From Crocodylus rhombifer (lineage: Eukaryota > Chordata > Crocodylia > Crocodylidae), in assembly GCA_038503035.1 (NCBI GenBank), contig JAVSML010021693.1:1-64000 (forward strand): 64,000 nt of DNA, read 5' to 3'. A model generated the notes under the pieces. The model had not been told where the DNA came from and made no database searches. It saw nothing but the letters and a program-made list of their open reading frames with translations. Numbering within the stretch: position 1 is the stretch's first letter; each line of letters starts with the position of its first letter. This document shows, piece after piece, positions 21,701 to 32,085 of the stretch. The position numbers and the translations under genes are program-made.

Positions 21701-22587
21701 ATAACATGGCAATTCGATAATTGTAAAAAAACTAACAAAGAAACAAAATAAAATAAAAAACAGATTCCTTCTCTTTCCATGGCCTGATGCAGGTAGATGG
21801 TATAGCTACATGGTATAAAGGGGAGAATATTTCAGAATGCTTTCTTGGGACGGAAGAACTTACCTGGGCACATTTAGATGCTGTTCAATCAATGGGTCCT
21901 AGATACAGAAAACAATTAAACTTTTTAGGTCCCGTTTCTGTTTGGCTGTAGCCAAATGAGTTCTGAGTTGCCTTGTGTATATATCTCCTTTTTATCTTGG
22001 TGGTTTAGAAAAGGATAGCTAGGGCAAGAATTATTTCAAAGTAAGAATGGTTGTCTGTCCCAGAAGTAAATGGTGATTCCTGAATCTGGGGGGTGGGAAG
22101 GGAGAGGGGCGCACCTGCAGAAGTTGCTGACAGCAGCAGCCCTGTCAGGGTTGCACCAGCCCTACCAACAGCATCAGTTTTGGCCACTGGGGAGGCACAT
22201 GCATCCCCATGCACTCCCTACCAGTCGTCTATAATCTGTGCAGTTTGATATCTGTTTTGTTAGGAAAATTTTGTAATGAAGAAAATATTTTCAGCCCCTA
22301 CTCAAATTCCAAACACTATTGTAATCTATCTCTTCTGATATATGTATAAACATTTCTTCATCAACTAAAAACTAGTGAGATATCTTTGAAGTTACAGGAA
22401 AGATTTTTTTTAAAGGCTGCCTGCATTCTGGGAAATATTAGAAATATAACAAAATAGCTATAGTTATTGTTTACAGGATATGCTGTAGCTTGTGGGAAAA
22501 GCTTTGGGGGAAAAAAGTTTGCCAAATAGTGCAGTACTCATTTTTCACCAAAGCTAAAAGGAAAAAATAACAGTATTTCAATCTCTA
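18771..22587. other. AT-rich intergenic DNA
   Basis: No gene supported. Small items: a run of twelve or more G near 19160; a degraded old repeat at about 19610-19690; another at 20665-20755 (ACTGGTGTAAATTGCTGC, TATTGACTTCAGTG) resembling the one at 6425; and a 76-codon open frame at 21067-21297 without a recognised domain. Confidence 0.35.
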
Positions 22588-23036
22588 AGGCTGCATCCCC
22601 AGGAACATCCCTGGGGACAAGTAGCAATGGCATACCTTAGGCTGCTGCTACTTGTCCATGGGGAACGCTCATGCCACACGTGCTCCAGTGTGTGGCAGGT
22701 TACCCTGGGATAAGGAGGCTGGGGCCAGCAACTGTGCTGGCCCCAAAAGCCTTATCTGGGGTCCTGGGAGCCTCAGGGAGCTGCAGCTACAGTGCTTCTG
22801 CAGCAGGGAGTCTGGCTGGCAGCTGGAGTGCCTCTGGCTGGCCAGGATCCAGTTTTGGGTGGTGCACACTACTGCCCTGATTTTTTTTTGGCATGAGGTT
22901 TTTTTACCCTGGGACCTCCTGGGGTCAAGAAAAACTCCAGTGTTGCAAAGTAGCAGCACAGGGAATGCCTATATGTGCTGTGTGTGGAGCCTGCAGCACC
23001 ACATACCACATGTCCATGCTCATATGGACACAGCCA
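22588..23036. repeat. Possible MITE with weak terminal inverted repeats
   Basis: The block is GC-rich in an AT-rich setting. Its left edge AAGGCTGCATCCCCAGG and right edge CATATGGACACAGCC could be imperfect inverted ends (GGCTGCATCC against GGCTGTGTCC). A hairpin (GACAAGTAGCA pairing with TGCTACTTGTC) lies near the left end. Open frames here are probably chance. Confidence 0.3.
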
Positions 23037-24295
23037 GTCTGATTTATGTTCAAGACTACCACAAGAGAGGTAGTTAAATGTCAGCATTATTATACAGGTA
23101 TAAATCTAAAGGTACATCTGAGGCTCCTTTTAAAAGTTTACATACGTGACAGACACATGTTCAGAATATCAGTGATAATGTAATTATGGAGCAACAGTTA
23201 CAGAAGTGAGAAATCAGATTTAAGTCTAGCTTTGAGAGTTAAAACAGCATGGATTCTAGGATAGGATTAGAGAGTCCCCTATCCTTGACGGTCAGGTCTT
23301 GAGCCTGTAAAGACTGATGCATGTGCTTCATATTGCAGTACAACTGGCAAGCTGCTATGGATCTTTTTGTAAAAGAAAAAAAAATTAATCTAAGCAATCT
23401 TTTCCATTTTCTTCAATATCCTTGAACAATGTTTGTTATTTTATGGAATATTTCACCTATCTTTTCTTTCTCTTTCTTTCCCATTGGAAAATGGTTGAAA
23501 AAGAGAAAGAAGTTTTTTATTTAAACAAATACTGAAATCATTTTTCCCTGAAGCTATATTTTTAAAGAAGAAAACAGCCTACCCTTTTTCCTTCTGTTTC
23601 TATTAAGCATTTCAGCTATCTGTACATTTTGCCTGTGCATGGTCCTATGGGATTGAGCACAGTGTTAAGGATGTGTGTTAATCTTTGTAGGGATGGCGCT
23701 TTCTTCATTGTCTTGAGTTTCCCTACAAAGAATTGGACGTCAGAGCATTGTTTGCCATTTGTCTTTTCCAGGAAATTAATACAAATGAAAACCAAGAGAA
23801 AGCTTTTTACCAGTGTCCAGCAGCAAATAGCCACACCTGCCCAGCTGAAGTTTTATTCGGTTCTTCAGTTCACTATCCACTTTCTTTAAGTTCTTTATAG
23901 CCTTTGAAAGTCAGCAGTACTTTCCTAACTTGATACCTGGCCTCTGATTATGAGGTATTCTGCTCAGGGTTTTCACAAAGGCTGGCTCATCTGCATACAT
24001 GCAAACCAGCTTGCAAACTGTCTCCCCCACATCAACTGCTATGGTTGACCTGGGGCACCAGCAAATTTTCCCCTGGTGCTTAACCCTCTTCCTTACAGGG
24101 TCTATCCAGTCTGTGTCACTTGGTTTATATCTTTATTTCCCATGTATGATTTTTGTCCTTTCAATTACCCTTTAACATTTACATGGATATATTTTCCAGT
24201 TATTTCCTCTCCTGTCGTAGTTATTTTACCAACTTCATTGCAAATCCTTTCCTCTCCTTCTAAATACCATGTAAAACAAAAAGGTAGAACTACTA
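23037..24295. other. AT-rich intergenic DNA
   Basis: No gene or repeat recognised. A polypyrimidine stretch at 23460-23480 (CTTTTCTTTCTCTTTCTTTC) faces a purine-rich stretch at 23495-23510. Confidence 0.35.
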
Positions 24296-27108
24296 GAACT
24301 ACTAGTATGGGCAACAAGCAGGAGGAACTCACCCTCCTGCTGGCTGACACCAGCCTGGACATAGTGGGGATTACGGAAACGTGGTGGGATGCAACGTATG
24401 ATTGGGCGGTGAATATCAAGGGCTACAGGCTGTACAGGAGGGACAGGATAGGAAAGAGAGGTGGGGGCGTGGCACTCTATATTAAGGAGGAATACACATC
24501 CTCATCAATTAGCAAGGAATCAGGGGAGGGGCACTCTGAAGTGTTTTGGGTTAGAGTACAAGGCAGTCAAGGGGAAAGAGACTTAACGGTGGGGGTCTAC
24601 TACAGACCTCCCAACCAGAGAGAAGAGCTTGACCAGGAATTCTTGGGTCAGCTCACAGAGGTAGTGAAGGCTAAGGATGTGGTAGTCATGGGGGACCTGA
24701 ACTTCCCAGATATCTGCTGGGAAGAACAGTCAGCCAAGTATGAACGCTCACATAGGTTCTTAGAGTGCAGGACCTCCATCTAACCCAGGAGGTGCACAGC
24801 CCCACCAGGGGAGACGCCTTGTTGGACCTAGTGCTGGCCACGGGTGATGACCTGGTGAGGGGGCTGCGGGTGCTCGACTACCTGGGCGACAGCGATCATC
24901 GCCTGATGGAATTCACCATCCAGCGCAAGGTGGCAAAGGCAGGCAGTAAGGCAGCAGCCTTAGATTTTAGGAGGGCAAACTTCAACGAGCTAAGGAGGAT
25001 AGTTGGAGAAGCGCTGAGGTCCTGGAGGGGAGGGGAGCCAGGTGTCCAAGGAGAGTGGTCACTCCTTAAGGAGATGATCCTCCAAGCCCAAAGGAAGGTA
25101 ATCCCAACGAGGATCAAAGGCAGCAGGAGAGCACACAAGCCTCCGTGGCTCACCAAAAGCATCCGGGAATGTCTCCTTGCTAAAAAGGAGGCTTACACAC
25201 AATGGAAAGAAGGGGTCATCACCAGGGAGGACTATTCTATAGTTGCTCGGGGATGTAGGGGGGCAGTCAGGAAGGCCAAGGCAGAGATGAAACTGGGACT
25301 AGCTTCCCAGATTAAGGACAATAAGAAGTCCTTTTTTAAATACGTAGGGGGCAAAAAGAAGGTCCCGGGTAATGTGGGGCCCTTGCAGGACGTGATGGGA
25401 AACTTGGTCGTCACACCAGACAGCAAAGCTAACATGTTTAACGATTTCTTTGCCTCCATCTTCCTAAGTAGGGACCAGAACAGCCACCTCCCTGCTGGGC
25501 CCCCTCGGGCCCCGGGGGAGGCACACCTGGGCCACGAGTTAGCGTGGATTTAGTTAGGGAGCTTCTGGAGGGGTTGGACGTATTCAAGTCAACCGGTCTG
25601 GATGATCTCCACCCTAGAGTTCTAAAGGAACTGGCCGAGGTCATTGCAAGTCCCCTGGCATGGCTTTACGAGCACTCGTGGCACTCTGGTGAGGTACCGG
25701 AGGACTGGAAGAGGACCAACGTGGTCCCCATCTTCAAAAAAGGCAGGAAGGAGGACCCGGTTAGTCTTACCTCGATCCTAGGCAAGCTGTTTGAGAAAAT
25801 TATGCTGGCACACATCCAGGAAGGGCCAGCAGGGGACTGCATGCTTAGGGGCAACCAACATGGGTTCACCAGTGGCAGGTCCTGTCAGACCAACCCGGTG
25901 GCCTTTTACGATCAGATCACCAGATCATTAGACGCAGGGGTAGCAGTGGATATAGTCTTCCTGGACTTCCGGAAGGCTTTTGACACTGTCTCTCACCCCG
26001 TTCTCATTAAGAAACTGGGGGACTGTGGTGTTGACACCCACACAGTCAAATGGGTCGCCAACTGGCTGGAGGGCCGCACCCAGAAGGTGGTAGTGGATGG
26101 GTCCTTCTCAACCTGGAAGGACGTGGGCAGTGGGGTTCCCCAGGGCTCGGTCCTCGGGCCCGCACTGTTCAACATCTTCATCAGTGATTTGGATGAGGGC
26201 GTAAAAAGCACCCTGTTCAAATTTGCTGATGACACTAAGATGTGGGGGGACGTGGGCACACTGGAAGGATGCAACAGGCTACAATCAGACCTAGACAGGT
26301 TACAAGGGTGGGTGGGTGAGAATAGGATGGGTTTCAACACAGACAAGTGCAAGGTGATGCACCTGGGGAGGAACAACCGGCACCATACCTACAGGTTAGG
26401 GAACTCCCCTCTTGTCAGCACAGAGGCGGAAAGGGATTTGGGGGTCATCATTGACTCCAAGATGAACATGGGCCGGCAGTGTGGGGAGGCAGTCAGGAAG
26501 GCCAACCGCACCTTGTCATGCATCCACAGATGCATCTCGAGCAGGTCCAAAGAGGTGACCCTCCCCCTCTATGCAGCACTGGTCAGGCCGCAGCTGGAGT
26601 ATTGCATCCAGTTCTGGGCGCCTTACTTCAAGAGGGATGTGGACAGCATGGAGAGGGTCCAGAGGAGGGCCACTCGTATGATCAGGGGACAACAGGGCAG
26701 GCCCTATGGGGAGAGGCTACGGGACCTGAACCTGTTCAGCCTCCAAAAAAGAAGGCTGAGGGGGGATCTTGTGGCCTGTTATAAACCAGTCGGGGGGATC
26801 AGCAGGCACTGGGGGAGTCACTGTTCCCCTGAGCACCGCCAGGAGTGACCAGGAATAACAGTCACAAGCTGGCAGAGGGCAGGTTTAGGTTAGATATCAG
26901 GAGGTGCTACTTCACGGTCAGGGCGGCTAGGGTCTGGAACCAGCTTCCAAGAGAAGTGGTTCAGGCTTCTACCCTGGGGGTGTTTAAAAGGAGGTAAGAT
27001 GCACATCTTGCTGGGGTCGTTTGACCCCTGTATTCTTTCCTGCCATGGCAGGGGGTTGGACTAGATGATCTGGTCAGGTCCCTTCCGACCCTAGAAACTA
27101 TGAAACTA
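24296..27108 (+). mobile_element. CR1 LINE copy 3, 5'-truncated, plus strand
   Basis: It covers most of ORF2 and the 3' UTR. The 5' cut falls just before the MGNKQ start of the endonuclease, and the 3' end carries CTAGAAACTATGAAACT. The bases AACTACT occur both just before the 5' cut (twice) and just after the tail, which could be a short target duplication. Its sequence is close to copy 6 (54430-58740), so the two belong to one subfamily. Confidence 0.9.
24307..26848 (+). pseudogene. CR1 ORF2 (endonuclease-reverse transcriptase), two frame changes
   Basis: The APE-type endonuclease domain begins at 24307 and shows TETWWD (catalytic glutamate) near 24373, GDLNFPD near 24691 and GDSDH near 24885. 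The first frame change is near 24763, where copy 6 has extra codons. The second lies between about 25490 and 25550, before the LVRELLEGLD block. The reverse transcriptase frame (25544-26848) then stays open. It carries EDWKRTNVVPIFKKGRKEDP (with some codons lost after it), FLDFRKAFDTVSHPV, GSGVPQGSVLGPALFN and the catalytic FADD at 26222-26233. It continues to the LYAALVRPQLEYC and RRLRGDLVACYK blocks and stops within the C-terminus. The protein normally nicks target DNA and copies its own RNA. The N-terminal start of the endonuclease is missing as well. Confidence 0.9.
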
Positions 27109-28539
27109 CTCTGAACCAGTAGGAGAGTATAGTAAATTTTAACCACTTTTGTTCCTTTTAGTATAAGTATGTTTATATTAGATTCCACCACACAGATGAA
27201 GAATTTGTTCTGAAGGCAATTACATTTCACACTGATCTATGTAATGGTCACATCAATCAGTATGAAATTATCTGCTGTATGTGGTTTTCTCTGCTTGTAT
27301 AAGTGGACTTATTCTGGAGGTAATATACTATCCAGTTCCAAAAATCCAGTGCAACTTTGCCTGTAAAGCACCACAGTGGCTACAGGAATTAAGTCTAGAT
27401 TATCTGCATTTCTGTAATTTAAAAAAAAATGTCCAACAATTTTTGCTGATTACCTCCTCAGTTCTTGGCACTTGACTAATAATTCATGACTATAAATTAA
27501 ACATTCGTGCCATTTTAAAACATATTCTATAAGCTGAGACGTTTGAGAGGCTTTGCCTCCTTAAGGGCATCTTTGGTACATCCAAGAAGAGAGCTGAGAA
27601 GCAAGTTTCTCAGGCATGTATGTATTGTATTGGCTGACTCCTAGGGGTGAGATGGCCTTCTCCTTCTCAGGCTGTAGCAGGATGCAATAGCTGTGGAGCC
27701 CACCTGGGCTTTCCTAGAATTTGCTTTGGTATGTTAACTCTACTCATTAGGAAGGTATTTGAGATTCCAAATTAATAGGTCTAGGCTAGAGGACTTGACC
27801 CAGACCTAGGGGTCACGTCAAGAATTTTGATTCATTTGCACTGTGTGGAAACAGTGCTTACTGTTAGAGGTGTTAAATGTGGATTTGAAAAAAGAAGAGA
27901 AGAATCTTTTCCAATACCAAAAACAAGCAGCTGTAGGGATCTTCAATGAACCTTTAATGGAAAAAGGATTTAAGGTGGAGGTAGTTTTTACAGCCTGGTG
28001 AATTCTGTATGTTTTCATAGGAAACCTCCTAGCTAGGTTGGATTGTTTATTAAATATTATTTATTAAGCTCATTTAGTCTTTTTTTATCTTGTTTTTTCC
28101 TCCATTGTCTCAGGAATTACCTGTCCTATGGTATCTTAGCTTCAAATTTAAGAAAGATTTTCTCCCACAAGATGGCACTATACTCCTTCAGATAGTTACA
28201 AGGGAAGCCTGAGAATTTTTTTTAATTATATTTTAGATACAAACTAGTATCGTTGATATCTATGGAGAAAATAAACACATATTTGCTGCTTAATCATCTA
28301 AATATAAAATCAATTTTATTCCATAAATTCATTGATTGTAACCTGCCAAGGTAGACGAAGAATTCTGTTACAGGGGATTTTTTCAGATATTTTTATTCAT
28401 AATTATCTTTCACAATATTTTATTATATATATTTTATATTTTTTAAAATGCTCTGTAGCAGAATTCTTTTACTACTTTGGTGAGTTACATGTGTATATAT
28501 ATGAAAATATATATGTATGTGTAAACTTCTGTGCCTATC
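27109..28539. other. AT-rich intergenic DNA
   Basis: No gene or repeat recognised. A TA-rich patch lies at 28485-28525. Confidence 0.35.
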
Positions 28540-29509
28540 CCCCAAGTTTCACATGTTTAGGTTCCTCTCATACTTCTCCGTGGCGTCTTGGGCTTCACGG
28601 CCAGGTTATTGGGAGTGACCTCAGGTCAGTTCCTCCAGGGATCTTTCCTGCCACTTCTTTGGTGGTAAATAGTTTTCTATTGGGAGGACGGTGTCTGGTC
28701 CCACCTCCCCTGGTACTTCCCCTCAGTCGTCCTTATGGTATGTCTTGCTGGGGCTCTGCCTCCCCTACACCCTGCCTAATGCCAACCATGGTGTTGTCCA
28801 TCAAGGCCAATGTTCTGGCCCTCCCTGGCGCTCGGTCCCTTAGGGGCTGTGGTCATTGGTGTTTGGTGATATTTATATTGACTGTCTCCCATGGCCCCTC
28901 TTTGCCCCTGGCTTATGTGGTGACTGACTCTACCCAGGCTTCCACCCACTTTGCTAGATTGTTTTCTCCTGGGGTCCAGTACCTGCCGTCTACTGTACCT
29001 GAGTTCTGTCCCTGTCATGGGGCTCTTAGGTGCCTGCTCCTAAAAGAGCAGAAACTGCCTGGGGAGAGCCCAAAGAGCCAGACAGGAGCCCAGGTGCAGG
29101 TTGCCATGGCAGCTAGCTAAAAAGGAAATTATCCTGCACCTGCACCTGGTCAGCTGGCTGGAAGGGGCAGGACCCTGGGCCCATATAGACCCCAGGATGG
29201 GGACTAGAGAGTTCAGTTCTCTGCTGGCGGCCAAGGGGGAAGGATCCCTCCTACAGTGAGTGAAGGAAGAAGCCTGACTAAGTTCTGCTCCTAGTAATGT
29301 AATGGGGCAGAGCATACCTTCTGCAGTTTGTGTCATGTGTTATGTTACAGCCTAGGGTCTTATGTTTTGTTTGCTGCTTCATAACAACCAGTGGTTTGGG
29401 AGACAGTATTGGCAAAGGAGGAGGCCTAATTGGGGGCCCATTGCAGCTTGGGGACCCCAGCGCCAGAGAGGGCGTGGCATTTGGGGTGCATAGACCCTGG
29501 CGCCAGAGA

Positions 29510-29625
29510 GGGGCGCAGCGACAAGGGCTGCAGAGAGCCCAGAACTAAGGGGCACAGCGACAAGGGCTGTGGAGAGCCCAGTGCTGAGGGGCTCAGAGAC
29601 AGGGCTGCAGAGAACCCAGTGAGGA
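29510..29625. repeat. 39-bp minisatellite, three units
   Basis: Units start at 29510, 29549 and 29588, each opening with GGGGC.CAG.GACA and containing GGGCTG..GAGA.CCCAG. The third unit is one base shorter. An upstream pair with CGCCAGAGAGG lies at 29461 and 29501. Confidence 0.8.
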
Positions 29626-30179
29626 CAAGGGGCCGAATTATAATGAGGCCTAGGCGAGACAACTCCAGTACCATCTGCGAGGCTTGGGGCATGGTAAAGG
29701 GGTGGTTGGAGCCATGCATATAGCCCATAAGGCTGGGGACCCATGGGGTCCTGGGGAAGTGCATTGGGACTGTGTCCAACATGATATGAAGGCAGCTTCA
29801 CCACTTTTACATCAAGACATGGTGGGCGAGAAAAGAGGGTGTCATCAGGCCAAATTGGCATGGTCAAGGGGCCTTAGAAGATCACGACCATCCTTAGGGA
29901 CCTCACCCTGTGACAGTCCCCATTGTCCCTGTGGGTGTCTCAGTTGCTGCCACCATCCTCTGTCCATGCCGGCCCCGTGAGCAACTCCTTGGACCCTCAT
30001 TGGCCTGGTGTTCCCATCACACTCCCCTTCCACAGGAGCCACCACGTTCCCTCGTTGGGAGTGACTGAGTGTCCTGACTCTTCTGAGCCAGTTGGGGATA
30101 CCGCTTCCGGTGCCCCTGGCTTCCTTCCTGTGGGGACTTTTATTCTGGATTCGGGCGCCCTCTGAGCCAATCGTCCCTG

Positions 30180-30353
30180 GCACGCTTTTATAAAGCGCGC
30201 CCAGGCAGACATGGGAGCCGTTCCTGGCTCCTCCCTGCTCCACCGCAGGTTTTTGCTTTGATCTTCACCCGTGGTGGCTCCAGCCACTGCAGTTTCACTT
30301 CTGCCGTGCTCCGCTGCTAGCATGGTGTCCCGCTGCCTCTCTGCTGACTCAGG
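30180..30353 (+). promoter_or_regulatory. TATA box, leader with ATG and splice donor
   Basis: TTTTATAAAG at 30186 precedes, after about 135 bases, an ATG at 30322 with ten codons leading into CAG|GTAAGT at about 30351. This could be the first exon of an unknown transcript or the U3-R-U5 part of an LTR. Similarity of the block's end to two other LTR-like ends favours the LTR reading. Confidence 0.35.
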
Positions 30354-30368
30354 TAAGTTTTCTCCACA

Positions 30369-30984
30369 GTATGTTTCAGGATTTAGGCTCTAAAGCATTT
30401 AAACACATGCTGAACTATAATCACACTTCTGAATTAGGCTGGCTTTAAAAAGAGACTGTGTTGAATTTTTGCCCAGATCAAACTAGCTCCAAATCTGGTT
30501 TGCAAGTGCCACCCAAAAAGGTATCATATAATAGCTAAAGCAATACTGGTTTGAGATGAAGATTTTCATACATCTCTGAGGGCCCAGGAGTGTCCACACC
30601 ATTGCCAAGATTAATTCTGTAAACATGAGGAATTCTGGTTAGAAATGATGAACAGGGTTGGAAGCTAAGAAGAAACACATGTGGATTATATCCCATGATC
30701 ACAGGTCCCACCTCCGCATCCCTGAGAACTCCTGTGGCTTTGAAGGCCTTGGATTTACCTTCTATGTGTTCAAATCTGCCTTGAAAATGGTTTTAACTTT
30801 AAAAGTTTATTTTTTAAATGTTTTTTTTACCAGGTTAATATAGGATACCCATGATAATTACATAATAGCTGAAGTAAATTAAGGAGCATGGACACTTGTT
30901 TTGGTAAGTGGAATAAAATATGCTACCTCAATTTAAATATATGTGTTTTGGCTGCTGAAGATGATTAAGAGAGGATAAGTATAA
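30369..30984. other. AT-rich intergenic DNA
   Basis: No gene or repeat recognised. Confidence 0.35.
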
Positions 30985-31195
30985 TTTTGTAGTTAATGCA
31001 CCATATTGGAACTCAAGGAACTGGGTGCAATTCCTTGCTATGCAAAAAGTTAATGTATGAGCTTGAGTAAATCAACTATTTTCTCTCTGTTTTTGTATTC
31101 ATCTGTAATATGGGAATTATAATCCATCTGCCTCTCTGACTGCCTCTATATTTAAAATACTTGCATGAGTTCCAGATTTTTGGTATGCCCCCAGG
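30985..31195 (+). repeat. tRNA-derived (MIR-like) SINE
   Basis: In order, it shows a decayed A box (GTAGTTAATGCACCATATTGG), a B box region (GGGTGCAATTCC), then GAGCTTGAGTAAATCAACTA, ATCTGTAATATGGGAATTAT and TTAAAATACTTGCATGAGTT. This is the layout of MIR-type SINEs ('ggttcaattcc', 'cttgggcaagtca', 'atctgtaaaatgggaataat'). Confidence 0.55.
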
Positions 31196-31794
31196 TGCTA
31201 CTGTAATATTATTAATACTGTAAGAATCAATTAAATACATAATAGGAAAAGATTTAATCCTAGCATGAGTTTTTTGCTATTCTAATACCTTTAGGAAAAG
31301 GGTGGTCACATGGATTAATTGCACATGGGTGGTGTGGCAGGGCTGGCATGGTTGCTGTACCTCCAGACTTACCAGAAGCGCAGACACGAGCCCCGCTGCA
31401 GCTGGTGCTGGCATGTATGCTGGAAATCAAGGAGCATCTGGCTTCAGCATGGGCACAAGTTATGTGTGCATGCTGACACTGATTTGTGAGCCTGCCTTCT
31501 CCAGGAAATTTAAAGGCACACCGAGCCGAACACAGCCCAGAACCGGAAACAGTTTCCCAGCAATGGCCAGAACGTCTGAGGGAGAATACATGTCCCGGAA
31601 GGGGCAACTGTTAGTGACCTTTACCAGAGAGATTGACACTGAGAAGTGGCTCTGAAAAGTCACACAACTCACCTAAGCGAGGCTGGTGGGACCCAAGTGG
31701 TAGTGAATCTGGCTGGAGTTCTATTGGACCTGAAAGACAAGAAGAAACAAGAGAGTGGTAAAGAAAACCATGAGTGAAGAGCAGGAGTTTTTCA
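31196..31794. other. Unassigned intergenic DNA
   Basis: Overlapping open frames of 115-117 codons on both strands (31260-31655) show no known motif. I do not support a gene. Confidence 0.35.
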
Positions 31795-32085
31795 TAGATT
31801 TCATAGACATTAGGGCTGGAAGGGACCTCGGAAGATCATTGAGTCCAGCACCCTGCCCCAGGGGCAGGAAGTCAGTTGAGGTCATAGGGTCCCAGCAAGT
31901 TAAGCATCCAATTTGCTCTTGAAGGTGTTCAAAGTAGGTGCTTGAACCACCTCCGATGGCAGGCTATTCCAGACCTTGGGGGCTCGGACAGTAAAGAAAT
32001 TCTTCCTTATATCCATCCTGAAACAGTTTTGCAGGAGTTTATAACCATTCAACCTTATCACCCATTGGGGTGCTCTGGTGAATAA

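Larger units (their letters stand above)
28540..30368 (+). mobile_element. LTR-like block (putative solo LTR or decayed LTR element)
   Basis: GC-rich DNA between AT-rich flanks. The stretch GGGGCTCTGCCTCCCCTACA with the following CCCTGCC near 28753 matches GGGGATCTGCCTCCACTACA and CCCTGTCC near 39826 in another block. Both blocks end in a GGTAAGT motif followed by a terminal ACA. A TATA box (TTTTATAAAGCGCGCC) at about 30187 would be the LTR promoter. The left boundary is uncertain, and the region between 29050 and 29900 may be an added segment. No gag or pol frame is present. Confidence 0.4.

Noticed and set aside
25490..25530. Canonical -1 ribosomal slippery heptamer at the shared CR1 frame change
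   Set aside because: The GGGGGAG / AGGGGAG runs do not fit the X-XXY-YYZ pattern in the upstream frame, so programmed slippage is not supported by a motif.
28332..29120. 262-codon plus-strand open frame
   Set aside because: The first third is AT-rich intergenic DNA and the rest overlaps an LTR-like block; no domain is recognised and composition changes abruptly inside the frame.
31260..31655. Overlapping 115- and 117-codon frames on opposite strands
   Set aside because: No known motif on either strand; mutual overlap suggests composition, not coding.
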